Source: Pestalotiopsis fici W106-1 (Eukaryota; Ascomycota; Sordariomycetes; Amphisphaeriales; Sporocadaceae). Taken from it: a stretch of 64,000 bases of DNA. How positions within the stretch are numbered: the stretch's first letter is position 1; each line of letters begins with the position of its first letter. Shown here piece by piece: positions 13,901 to 25,348 of the stretch. Both the position numbers and the translations under genes were made by a program. Under the pieces are notes generated by a model that was not told the origin of the DNA, made no database searches, and saw only the letters and a list, made by a program, of their open reading frames with translations. The stretch lies in assembly GCF_000516985.1 (NCBI RefSeq), contig NW_006917094.1, forward strand, positions 1,178,001-1,242,000. The letters run 5' to 3'.

Positions 13901-14162
13901 CTCAGAAGCTTAGGAGGGAGGAGCTCAAGGTCCGCGCACTGAACCGAAATGGCAGGGTGGATTACAGCATCCAGGAGTAAGTCCATTCTCTTTTCTGATT
14001 TTATCACGCTCATACTGTGGACATATTGCTAATTTATCTGACAGGAGCGCCCTTGACTTTAACCCTATCAACACCATTGCATCACACATGTCATACTGGC
14101 AGGACGAGGACATCAGCCATTTTATCCTTTCACAACTCCTTTCTAGGCCTAAGAAGGAGTAA
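10972..14162 (+). CDS. DDHD-domain phospholipase (PA-PLA1 family)
   Basis: Predicted intracellular phospholipase A1 acting on glycerophospholipids, related to yeast Ddl1 and animal DDHD1/2. Exons are 10972-13976 and 14045-14162, giving 1,040 residues. The donor GTAAGT overlaps an apparent stop, so the short second exon (ending SYWQDEDISHFILSQLL) is required; it is the conserved end of the DDHD domain. A WWE-like segment lies near residues 190-255. The lipase serine motif GHSLGS is at about residue 645, followed by DDHD-domain blocks CLGSPVGLFQML and FHPSDPIAYRMEPL. The N terminus and the stretches near residues 260-500 and 850-950 are low complexity (Ser, Gln and charged). ATG 10972 is the first in-frame ATG, but the frame stays open upstream to 10828 with an Arg-rich, mitochondrial-presequence-like composition. 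Substrate is not readable. Confidence 0.93.
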
Positions 14163-15062
14163 TCCAGCAAATCCAGGTACACTGAGACCCAGGGGAATAG
14201 ATTACAGGAGTCTAGGGTTTTTTTGTCGTTTTTTTGCTCTTTTCTTTGATTCTATCGGGAGTTTGGGAGTGTGTCTATAGATTTGTCCTCATTTTGGACT
14301 AGATAGCGAAGCGAGTGATTCTTTTAAAGGAAGGCGTCTGACGCCACAAATTGATACCATTCAATATTGACGAGCCTCTCTTTTGTCTCCTTGTCTCCTA
14401 TCACACATATCAATAGTGTCGCAGAAGGGTAATGCTCAGGCCTCTGAACTCAGGTCTAGATGACCAGACCATGTTGACATCATTGGAGCTGGACGTTCAA
14501 GTCACTAGAATGAAGGACGACGATGACTGCAATTTCTGTTCACATCACAGGGTTGTTTGTACCACGGAAAATAGACAAGAAATCTTTTCTTCATCTTCAG
14601 GTCACTGATTCAGCTTACACTACCTAGTTACGAAAGTAGTAACTAAATGGCCGCCCTTACTATGAACTCGTTTCGTCGGCGGCAAGCAGCCGGCTTTGCG
14701 CGCAACATTTCGTCATCATGCCTCATTCCTAGGAATCCAGACAATGCTAGAAGAGAACCGTTGGATTTTGGGGGGGAATTGGTATCCATGCGAAAAAGCC
14801 AGCCGAAAGACCATTGTAACTCCCAAGAGCTTTTTTTCCGTTCGTAAAAGATTTTTTGGTGTGCAATAACGCCATGCGATCGTATGGGGTCATTTCGGAA
14901 AGACAAAAGAAAAAGAGAAAGAAACAAGAATTGTTGAAAAGTGGTCGTCGTTTTCGTCCTCAAAACGTGGAAAAGTTGTGTCGTCACGATCCCTTGAAAT
15001 CAAACCCTCCTTTTTTTTTTTGTTCGTGTCAGGTACTGGTGAGAGGCCGAAAATGCCTAGCA
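14163..15062. other. Intergenic between convergent phospholipase and GIS2 genes
   Basis: Two genes converge on this stretch, so it should contain two 3' UTRs. No coding region is supported. Several short T and A runs are present near 14215-14235 and 15009-15020. Confidence 0.5.
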
Positions 15063-15925
15063 CTAGTTGGGGCACTGGCTCTGGATGTGGCCAGTCTGCT
15101 GGCACTTGTAGCACATCTTCTCGCCACCGGTGGACTCCTTGGGGCAGTCACGGGAGAAGTGACCAGTCTGGCCGCAGTTGTAGCACTTGGAGCCCTGGAT
15201 GCAGTCGCCTAAGATTTTTAAGTCAGCAACAGAGAACATTTCCCACGACGGAGCAAGAAAAAGACTTACGGGACATGTGGCCGTAGCCACCGCACGAGTA
15301 GCAAGTGCGGCCCTGGCCACCCTGGCCGCCGCCGTAGCCACCGCCGTAGCCGCCGCCACCACCACCACCAGAGTAGCCACCAGCCTCAGGGCAGTTGCGA
15401 GCGATGTGACCGACCTTACCGCACTGATGAGATCACGGGAGTTAGCATGCCATGCTTCTGCGTTTATCAGGATGATGAGTTGGCATGCGAACTTACCTTG
15501 TAGCACTCGGACGAACCGCCCTGGCCACCACCGGCAGCACCGCCGCTGGGGCAGTCACGGCTGATGTGACCAGACTGGCCGCAACGGTAGCAGGCCTTGT
15601 TGTCCTTGGGACCCTCGGGGCAGTCACGGGACATGTGGCCCTCGTTGCCGCAGTTGTAGCTGTCACTGAGTTAGAATAAAAAGAATCTCGCCATGTTTTT
15701 TTGCAGCTCATGGGGCTGGCTGGCTGGCTGCTTGGGAAAATCACTTACCACTTGGCAGCACCACGCTGGGGGCAGTCACGGGCCTGGTGAGTGGTCTGGC
15801 CGCCTAGATGCATAGGATTAGTAATTGAATCCGACAAACCCGTACAGACAAATGCGACGATGATGATGACAATAAAACTTACAGGTGAAGCAGGCTCTGC
15901 CGGTGTTCTGCTGGAAGCTATCCAT
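15063..15925 (-). CDS. GIS2: Seven-CCHC zinc-knuckle protein, Gis2/CNBP type
   Basis: Cytoplasmic nucleic-acid-binding protein of the Gis2/CNBP family, linked in yeast and animals to mRNA binding and translation control. Exons in coding order are 15925-15883, 15803-15749, 15659-15497, 15423-15270 and 15208-15063, giving 186 residues. Seven CX2CX4HX4C knuckles start at residues 12, 33, 56, 85, 128, 147 and 171. A Gly/Tyr-rich linker (about residues 102-126) separates knuckles 4 and 5. All four introns are GT-AG and are 61-89 bases; several interrupt knuckles between the first and second cysteines. Length and knuckle number fit the family. Ala/Val-rich open frames on the other strand are shadows of this repeat. 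Confidence 0.96.
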
Positions 15926-18333
15926 TATGATGTTTGGAGTAGTAAACTTGGAAGCTTTGAAAGGTGAGAAAGTCAGCTCGAATTCTTTCCCTCACACGTC
16001 ATGACGACGACGACAGGGACCGTTTTGCTCATTTTGCCCCAATCGAGTGTAATGAGCAGGCGCAGGCGCAGTGATGGATACAAGACACTCAAAGAACAGA
16101 GCAGATCACGGCGTGGGTTTAGCTCTGGTCGCGCGCAAGCACGCAATAGGTATACGACATGGACAGACCAGGTCGGCGCAGAGTTGGCCGTTTGAAGTCG
16201 TCGTCGATGGTGGGGTTATGGCTGTCTGTACCTGCGCCGTGGCCATGGTGGGATGTGGGGTTGCTGTTTTTTTTTGGAGGGGTTTGTGTTTTGGAGGAGG
16301 GCGGAAAGATTTGAATGGATGTGTGGGTGGCTTGGGCGGACTTGGACTTACTTTATCAAGAGATGGATAGATGCGAATGGGCGACTGAAGGGTTCTCAGT
16401 AGCAGGTGGCCGCAAAGGTTGTCAAGTTTTTGTGGCGGAAAGAAAGGCGAAGATGGAATATGTACCAGTAGTGGGACAAATCCAAGATCGAGGGTTTTCG
16501 GGTTTTTGATGCGGCGAAAGAAAGAGAGTGTTGAGATGGAAAAGAATTGCCAACGCGTCCCACAACAGAGTTTTGGTTTGGTCTGGCAAAAGAGGCGGTA
16601 TGTGGGAATGAATTTTTTTTATTTTTGTATTTTTGTTGCTGTTATTTTTTTTTTCTTCTTCCTGGTCCAGACTCTGGCTGGTGTCCCCCAGCTGGTTGTT
16701 CACTTCCCTCCAATTGAATTTTTTTTTTTCGCCCTCCCGACCCCCCTACCTTCGATTGCGGGCCACAGCCTAAGGTACCGGAATTGATTGGGGTAAGAGG
16801 CAAATTGTGGGCATTACCGCAGGTTTCCCATGTCACAGTTCAAGGTATCGATCAGCCTGGGTCCATCAATTGTCGAATCAGATCATGGTATTTCTTTGGA
16901 AATCTCCCGCTTCTGATGTGCGGCACGTGCGTCTAAAATCAGCCCTGTCACAAGTTCCGGATATGTGCTGCGTTTGTCGCGATATTTGAGACTGGTCAAA
17001 ATCATGATGATGAATGCCAGTGAGGAGGCTGTTTGGATTGATAATTCGTGCTATTGCCTTCATTGGTCACGAGCTCAATCCACTAAGGTAAGGTGGGAGC
17101 AGGTCAGGCAGCCAAGAGCGATTATAAATACAAATACAGTTGGGACTAGAAGCAGCTCCCATGAGGAATCTCACCATGATTATCTGTTACCAGCACGTTG
17201 CATAAGCCTACTACGTACATAAGTGCTCTGTGACATGTACATTGCGCACATTTCCTACCTACATTATGTACCTACTCCAACGCCTGCCGATTGAGAATTT
17301 TGGCCTCACCAAACGCTGGTTTTTTTTTTTTTTTTTGGGTTCACGCTAGCAACGGCCGCGATCCGAAGATTTGGAAGTTGCGCCAACGTTTGTTGGCGAT
17401 TTATTTCCCCCTACCCTGGCATTTATCGCCCGATTATGCTGTGGCCCGGCATATGTATGCTCTTGCGTATCGTCTTTCTGTCTCATTTGCAGAAGTGAGA
17501 AAGGTAGCCAAATATTGAAGGAGCTGTAATTTGTTCCATGTGCACGAGGTAGGTGAAAGCTATCGTCCTGAATTAAAAGTATAGCAATCTTCTTGGGGGA
17601 TTGGCTTTTGTGCCACAGAACTTTTGCGATTGTGCAAATCGCCTACCTACCTCAGGTGTAGGTTTTGTCCACATGATACGTAGCTCCATCGGCGACAGCA
17701 TTCCGATATCTTCAAGAACATATATGACATACCGGATAAGAGGATACGACGTTGTGGTTAATCAGTTAGCCACGCATTTACTGCATTATCGTTAACATCT
17801 TGTGTGCGCGCAGCTATCGAAAAAGCAACATAAAACACGTGTGCATCATGTATGGTTCAGTGCTTCTGGTAGAAGCAGGCCAACCCATTCATCACGAAGC
17901 TAGGCCTGCAGTAGTGGTCGGAATGCCAGCTGCCGGCAGATGATGTTGTTCAGATTATTCCAATTCAGCCTTGATAAGATCGCTGGGAATCAATAATTAT
18001 TCGCTGATAACCTGAGAACAAAGGGGAAATGCTCTAATTCTCGTCGTTGATCATGCCTACTATTGATGTTTACATGAATTCCTGCCTGGTTCAAGGACAT
18101 CCAACCATACCTCAACCATTCATATCAATTGCAGGCAGCTGCTCTGCTGCCTGATTGCTAAGCTATGACGGCACTAGCAACACGTTTGGGGCGGCTGGAT
18201 TGACCAATTAGACGATTGCCCCACTTTCCTTCGCGCTCAGCTTAGGAGACGCGTCTCAGCTTCACATTTACGATTTTTGACATTGCCGCAACATATCACC
18301 AGTCTGGGATCATGATGAACTTGCTTTGAGATC
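15926..18333. promoter_or_regulatory. Long divergent region between GIS2 and SAE2
   Basis: About 2.4 kb without a supported gene, between two divergent genes. The GIS2-proximal 800 bases carry several T runs (16269-16276, 16612-16619, 16647-16656, 16720-16729) and purine-rich strings, consistent with a long leader or promoter. A 17-T run lies at 17320-17336. TACCTAC motifs recur at about 17205-17275, 17550 and 17645. Confidence 0.45.
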
Positions 18334-20594
18334 ATGGAGAATTGGCTACAGGAGAGCGGGAGGTCTGCGCTTTTTGACGCGCTCGGGGAGGCATGGAATC
18401 GGATCGACAGCGACTATCGGAGTGGTGAGTTGTACCTCAAGCCCAGACTCCATTCGTTCCCCTTATTCATCAATTTACAGCTTGCCACGCGGAAAATGTG
18501 AGAGTTGCAGGTCTGGATGGCGAAATCAAAATCCTGAAAGCTCGCGTTGCGCAGGTCGAGTGGCTCGAGCAGAAAAATAAAGCCTTGCGGGAAGAGTTGG
18601 AGCAGCTCAAACGGACCAACCAGAAGCAGCAGCAGCGGCAGCAACATGGAGACGACCATGGACTTCTTCAAAGCCAATCCGAGCCGAGGACGCCTTTGGC
18701 CCCTAAGTCAGTAAACCAGTTGCGGATTCTCGGAAGTTCGATCAAGCATGGTGGTCACCCGAATGTCGGCAGCCTTGGCCACGATGAGCTCGTCGCCGAG
18801 TATGGCAAGCTGGAGGAGAAAAATCACAAACTTCGTGGCCAGGTCTCCATTACCCTGGAAGCGAATGAGACTCTTCAGAAACAGTTTCGCGAGAAAAACC
18901 AAGCTTGTGAAAAGTGGGTGCAGTACGCCAAGACGCTCGAGGCTCAGAGTAATGCGCGAAAGCAGAAGATCGAAAGGTTGAAAGCCCGCTTGGCTTCAAT
19001 GACCCCCGCTGATGCTCATACCGATACTTCCTTCACGTCCGAGACTTCCCCAGCCGCAGATGAGGTGCACAACCAAGCAGAAACAAGCTCGCCCAACCTC
19101 TTACCCATTGTGTCAAGAGGCGGCACCAACCGCGAGCCATTGCCGTTTAACAGGATGCATATATTGGAGCGGACACCATCTTTACCGCCACTCCCGACTG
19201 CCAAGGACGCTGCAGCTGTTACTTTAGCTGACCAGACTCCGAGCAAGGAGCCTTCTTCGGACACACCCGTCGTTGTTTCCGAACGATGTGTGCGCAAGAG
19301 ACGTCACGCCGACCAACCATCTACCCGGACGCCAGCTACCACGCGAATTAAATTAGAAGAAGGCTCTGACCCCGTCGTGACTAGTGAGCAATGTCGATTC
19401 ATGGCCCATGACAGCGTTGATTTCGATAATGCCGACGATAGGGTGGTGACGCCAAGAAAGAGTAGACATTTTCGCTCCCCGTCGCCGACGATCATACCTG
19501 CTGTCGCGTCAGCAGTTTCTGAGACGGCGGATGTCCCGCAGCATGACGGCGTGGTCCAGCGTCAGGAGCCTGCCTTGCCGAATGGACCAACAACAGAAGC
19601 AAATCACAATCATAGACTAATGGAGAGGTCTTCTGCTCTGCTCCCGTACAATCACCCAAGACCTAGCCTTGCCATGCCAAAGCCGGTGCGAAAAGCAATC
19701 CTGAGATCCTCCTTGCGCGAAGGCATAGCAAGTCTAGCCGAGGATGGTAATGCCATTATGGCCGCATGTTCTACGGCTGATAGGCCAGAAGTCAAGGCTG
19801 GTCGCCTTGCTGGACTGCTAAACAATCCGGCCCCACCAGAGAAGGAAGCTATTCACATCCCATGGCCATGGAGTGCCTCGCCACTAAGAGAGGCAACCAC
19901 TTTTCCTGAGGAACCCTTTGAAAAGAGAAAAAAGCGGAAACTACCTAGCGAATGGCAATTACCAAACAGCGAATCCCCAAAGACCCCCACGGTCAGCAAC
20001 AAGGAAACTCCACCAGCTGGCAAAAACAGGAAGCTTCCTCCGGGGTTTAAAAAACCATGGCCCAGAAGAGAGGAGGTCCCTTTGCGTGATCGCCCTGTCG
20101 AAAGTCTGAATCGGGCAGATTTCAAACTCAACCCGAAGTATAACGAAGGGTATAACTATGCCTACAATGAAGTCGTCCGTGGCAAGGATCGTGCTGCGCT
20201 TCCAGGTTGCAGCAAAGAAGAGTGCTGTGGTAAGCTCTACCGCCCACTGGCAGAACTCGAGTTGGCAAAGACCATGTTCATCGACGTAAGGAACGATTTG
20301 GAGGCGCAGCTGGGAGATGACGCTTGGAAGCTGAGCTCAATGATGAAAGCAGAGATGGAGAAGCTGTGGGTGGATACCAAAATCCGAGAGATATCACAAA
20401 AGTATGGCAGACACCGCGAACGTCATAGTGCCATGCAAGAGCCGCCGGGATGGGATCGGGTTGGTTTTCCTAGTACACAGGAAGAAGCAGAAGACCGTGA
20501 AAAAGCCAAGCGACTGGAGTTGGAAGAGGTTCAAAGACGGCATAACGAGGCATTGAAGAAGGGGAAATACCTGTTTAGAGATGAAGAACCATAA
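18334..20594 (+). CDS. SAE2: DNA-end resection factor, Sae2/CtIP/Ctp1 family
   Basis: Nuclear cofactor of the Mre11-Rad50-Nbs1/Xrs2 nuclease in double-strand-break end processing. Exons are 18334-18424 and 18481-20594, giving 734 residues. Coiled coils occupy about residues 35-75 and 110-170, as in CtIP tetramerisation regions. The middle is long, Ser/Pro-rich and probably disordered. The conserved C-terminal Sae2/CtIP domain spans about residues 563-700, with a Cys cluster (GCSKEECCGK) near 605 and the RHR motif in GRHRERHSAM near 674. The family signature GWDRVGFPSTQE follows. ATG 18334 is chosen because the first exon joins in frame at GT-AG and supplies a typical short N terminus. Confidence 0.9.
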
Positions 20595-21062
20595 TGAGAC
20601 AGCTGCCTTCTCAGCAGCCACAAATGGCTCGTTGTTGAGGAATGACTGTATGATAATGGGAGGTATCACTACGCATTGCTTCAGAGTAACGTACGCACTA
20701 GCAAGTTGAGACCTCTACACATTTACAATCCGGAAGCTGTGATACATGTCTAACAACAAGCTTTGAGACAGACAGGGTGAGTTCTGGAAGCTGTAAAAAC
20801 GTTCTACAAACGGTTGTATGCACATGTATCACGTGGCTCTAAGCCCCGCCCGTCACGATGCATATCAAATGTATCCGACTACCGGCACTGAGGTAGTACA
20901 CAAAGCCGTGGCTTTACGGTACCACCGAACAGTACTGAGATTTTATATAGACACTGCCCGTCCAGACACATGCGGGCACAGGTAAACAAAGAAGATGAAA
21001 GAGTCGACGAGGCATAATTGAAGATCTGATTGCATTGCCAAAGAACAAGAATTCATATTTAT

Positions 21063-21093
<31 letters not shown>

Positions 21094-21876
21094 GAACAAT
21101 AATATTCTCCACCAGAGCTGTTACTAAGACTCGGAGCTTGGGAGTTTGCGTACACGCCGGTATGTGGTCCGGGCGTCTATTATTATTAGCCGCTAGGTGC
21201 TTGCTCACTCGCTGGCAAGCCGAAAAAAAATGAGCCTAAGACCTTGGCGAGTTTGCTGAGAGACCCGAAAACTTTAGAAATCCCAGGAAAGGCGCATCCA
21301 TTGTATTTTGGGACCTCTCTCTGCCTGACTCCATCATCCTCACCGGCGGACACGACACGCGCTCATCACCTTAATTCGACGAAGCCTGTCCCCTTCGACG
21401 CGTGCTTGCATCATCTAAAGCTGAAGGGTTCTGTTCTTTTATCCCTTGACGCTCCTTCTTCTACTCAGGGCTGGTCGTTTCTTGCTTGTTGTCTCGCAGG
21501 CATCTGGTATAAGCACTGTGTTTGCCTGCGCTCTCTCTTCCTCTCTCTCCCTCTCTCTATCTCTCCATATCCCTCTCCGCCCCCGAGGAAGCAAGCGCAA
21601 TCGGAGGCTAGACCCGTCTGCATAGCATTTGCAGCACAATAGCCGCTCGCCTCGTCGTTTCCAACTACTCGACTCATCCCCAAACGACGAACAAGGCTTC
21701 TCTGGGCGCCTTGACGACGAGTGCGCATCCATCCCGACGTCGCCGCTGCCGCGCAGTACTGCCTCGTGTCCAAGCTATACTGAACAAGCGAGGCTATCAA
21801 CAGCGCGTTACTTTCTAGTGCATATCAGAAGCAGTGGTCAGCTTCGCCGCTGCTTCATGAACCCCAAGCCGGCAAG
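20595..21876. promoter_or_regulatory. SAE2 3' end and promoter of the deubiquitinase
   Basis: No gene supported. There is a 26-base A homopolymer at 21067-21092. A CT-rich tract made of repeated CTCTCT units covers about 21536-21580, 300 bases before the start codon. Such pyrimidine tracts are common core-promoter elements in filamentous ascomycetes. Confidence 0.5.
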
Positions 21877-24851
21877 ATGAATCATCATCTGCCGGCTGGG
21901 CAGCCCATGCCAGGAGGTGTCGGTGGAATGGGTGGAGGTAGAGGACCGGTAGATATGGGTTCAGGTCCGGGGCCACATACAGGCAATGGACCAAGGCGGC
22001 GGCCGCAGTATTCGCATCAGCAGCATTCGTATACTCATCACAACCACAGCCAGCCCATGTACTACCCGAACAGCCATATGAACCCATATGCCAATGCCTA
22101 CTATCCCCAGGCTCCGCCGCACTACCCGACTGCTGGCATGCCCGGCGCTCCATACGGCATGCATTACAACCCGTATGCTGCACGGTCTCCCCCTGCGATC
22201 CATCAAGCATACCCTCCAATCGTATCTTCAAGCATGGCGCATCCTCCCCAGCCCTACTCGCGCCCCCCTCAGCAGCAGTCGCCAGCTCTCTCGACTCCAC
22301 CGCCTCCCCCATACCATATGGCACAACCTCCACCGCCTGCGCCGGTCCCCCAGACACCGTCCTCGACACACTCTTCGCAGGCTATCCAGGCTTCTGTTAC
22401 ACCTACTACACCGCAGAGCCAGGACGTCGTTCCTCAAGCGCCGCAGGAGGTCGAGGTTCTGCCCGCCAAGGCACCCTTCAAGTATCCTGTATGTCAAGAA
22501 TACGACTGCTCACTGATCAATTCCTGCTGACCCTTTCGCTTAACAGCTACCGTGGCTTTCCGATCCTGATTCCCCATTCCCTACCAGAGCGGCCAAATCG
22601 CGGCGAAGGAGAAAGATTGTGTCTTCTGTCAAAGGTGGTGTAGAGTTGCCATCCAACCAGCAAGCAGCGCCCGCGGTATCGGCCACGCCTACACAGCCAA
22701 CTCCTGCAGAAGATGCTGCTACTCCTTCAGCGGTATCTGCAGAGCGACCAGAAACGCCGTCTACCCAGGACTTGCCTTCAGAAAGCGCACAGTCCACCTC
22801 TCCTACGACACCGGCCTCGGTTCATACCACGCAGACGTCAACTGTAGCGAGTGTCACTCCCACGCAGACTGCCAAGTCATCTTCCAAGACTGCGACTGCA
22901 GTACCAGCAGTGCCCATTGTTCCTGTACTGCCAAAGGGTAGTCCCAAAGAAACGAAAGCGGCTGCGGGTATTGAAAAGTCTGGAGGAGAACAAGTCAAGG
23001 AGTCAGTGTCTTCCGAGCAGGTGGCAAGCCCTGCAGCCGACAATGTAGCTGCGGACGCATCGCCGGAGACCAAACCTGAGCCAACTCCTGCGCCGGTGAA
23101 GGTGGCACACAAGTCATGGGCCGCAATGTTCGCCCCAAGCCCAACTGCTGCCGCACCAGCACGCGCCGCAACATCTGACGTCAATGGCGCCAAGACTGCT
23201 GAGGGCGCTTCTGCCAGTGCTGCAACTGTCGCAGGATTTGCCAAGTCCAATGCCAGTTCACAGGCTGAGGCTATTAGAGACTTCAAAGTGAACAACGGAG
23301 CCAAAATTCCATTTCTGGAGCCCAGAGGTCTAATTAATACGGGCAATATGTGTTATATGAATTCGGTATGTTTTCCGCACCACTTTGAGATGTCGCATCA
23401 TGTACTGATGAGATGAAATAGGTGCTACAAGTTTTGATTTTCTGCATACCTTTTTACGATTTTTTGGATCAGGTCAGCAAGAAGGCTGCCCACAGTTTCA
23501 ACAGTGAAACGCCCCTAATTGATGCCATGTGAGTTGCCACATGTCTGCACATTTTTCGAAGTCGTCTCTAATGCTAGACTAGGATAATGTTCATGCGTGA
23601 GTATAAAGTCATTGACTCCGCCACATCTGTGGACCAATTGCGGCGAAGGTTGAAAAACGAAGAGCTAGAACAATATGGCGAGCCCTTTACACCTGAGTTT
23701 GTTTACGAAGCTATCCGGAAGCTGCCGCGGTTTGCGAGCATGAGAGTAAGTGCTTAGATTCCTGTTGCGAAACACATGAAGAAAGACTAACACGACTTTA
23801 GCGCGGTCATCAGCAAGATGCCGAAGAGTTTCTTGGTTTCCTACTCGAGGCGCTTCACGATGAATGCGCAAGTGTGCTGAGCCGCCTGCCAGAGACATCT
23901 GCAACCGGGTCATCTGCCACAAACCCCAATACTAACACGCCAACCGAAGCCAATAACAACACTTGGCACGAGGTTGGACCCAAACAGCGACCGGCGGAGA
24001 CGCGATCTTCTGGTCACCCGATCATGAACTCGCCGATTACTACAATTTTTGGTGGTAAACTCCGATCCGAGCTGAGGGTACAAAAGAAGCTTTCCGTAAC
24101 GGTCGAGCCATACCAGCCACTCCAGCTGGACATTGACTCACCTCAAGTGCGAAACATCGTCGACGCGCTTAGGAACATTACAAGAATTGAAAACCTCACG
24201 GGCGACTTTGAATCCCTCAAGGGCACGACTGCTGTCGCTCACAAGCAGGTCTTCATTGAGACACTTCCTCCTGTCCTCATTTTGCACCTCAAGCGCTTTC
24301 AGTTCGATGCAAAGGGTGGAACCATGAAGATCTGGAAAAAGGTCGGCTATCCTTTGGAGCTCGAGATCCCCATGGAGATCATTGCGCGCTCCTGCCACCC
24401 GGCTGTGATTCAAGAGTTTGGTGGCACACCCAAATATAAGTTGATCGCTGCCGTATACCATCACGGAAAGAACGCCAGCGGTGGCCATTACACTGTTGAC
24501 GTTCGTCGCCAAGATGGCCGAGAATGGATCCGTATTGATGATACTGTCATCCGGCGGGTTCGTAGTGAGGACGTGGCGGAGAGTGGTGCCGAGGAGGACA
24601 AGAAGTCCTCTTGGTCCAACGACAAGAAAGCACCTGCGGCGGGTGCTTCAGGCAACAGATTTGAAGGCATCGCCGATGATGCTGCTGATGATGAGGGCTG
24701 GAACAAGGTGAGCGCTCCCACGGGCGGTGCCAAGAAATGGAGTAGCATCGTCAATGGCAACGCAAATCCGCCAGCACCTGCACCAAAACCTATAAAGGAC
24801 AACAAGGCAGATAACAAGGTCGCCTACCTACTATTCTATCAGAGAGTCTAG
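21877..24851 (+). CDS. UBP3: Ubiquitin C-terminal hydrolase, Ubp3/USP10 type
   Basis: Cysteine protease that removes ubiquitin; yeast Ubp3 works with Bre5 in vesicle traffic and ribophagy. Exons are 21877-22488, 22547-23365, 23422-23528, 23583-23745 and 23802-24851, giving 916 residues. The first about 440 residues are low complexity: Pro/Tyr/His-rich to residue 204, then Ala/Thr/Pro-rich. The Cys box GLINTGNMCYMNSVLQVL places the catalytic Cys at about residue 473, next to an intron. The block GHQQDAEEFLGFLL follows. The His box ASGGHYTVDV places the catalytic His at about residue 796, with IRIDDTVIRRV after it. Two exons between the boxes are short (107 and 163 bases) and all junctions are GT-AG. 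Assignment to Ubp3 over other USPs rests on the order and spacing of these blocks. Confidence 0.92.
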
Positions 24852-25348
24852 AGGGCTTTTGAGCTGAATATCATGGGGAAGCTGGCTGGAAGAAAAGGTG
24901 GCTAAAGGTTCGGGGTGGAAAAAAAAAATGCAAGGCACAAACAAAAAGCGTCATGGTATAGAAGGAATCGGGAACTGCCTCGTCTTTGTGATGTTGGCTC
25001 TGTTTGGGCACCATTTAACGACTTGTTCATGAATAGCTTGGCGCTGGAAGTGCATCGTTTGGCGGTAAAGCCTAAAAGCGTATATCACGAAAGAGGGTGG
25101 TTTCTGTCGAATGAACCATGTAGACTATAATACAAGACTTTGAACAATATCTCGAGCATATTGAACTTGTTGACTGTTTTACATTTGTCGTCTGAATACG
25201 GTTGAGAAATCAATGATTTTCACACTTTTATTTGTACGCCAAGGGTCGGACTTGTTGCAATCCAAGTCAGGTTTATGATCGACATGTTTTTCACTAGCCT
25301 TTCTACTTGAAAATAATCTCCGTGGGGTCCTTCGTCGTTCACAAGATT
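24852..25348. other. Intergenic between convergent UBP3 and transporter genes
   Basis: Two 3' ends face each other here. No coding region is supported. Confidence 0.5.

Noticed and set aside
15187..15679. Ala/Val/Thr-rich open frames on the + strand
   Set aside because: They are reverse shadows of the repeated zinc knuckles of GIS2, with introns that only make sense on the - strand.
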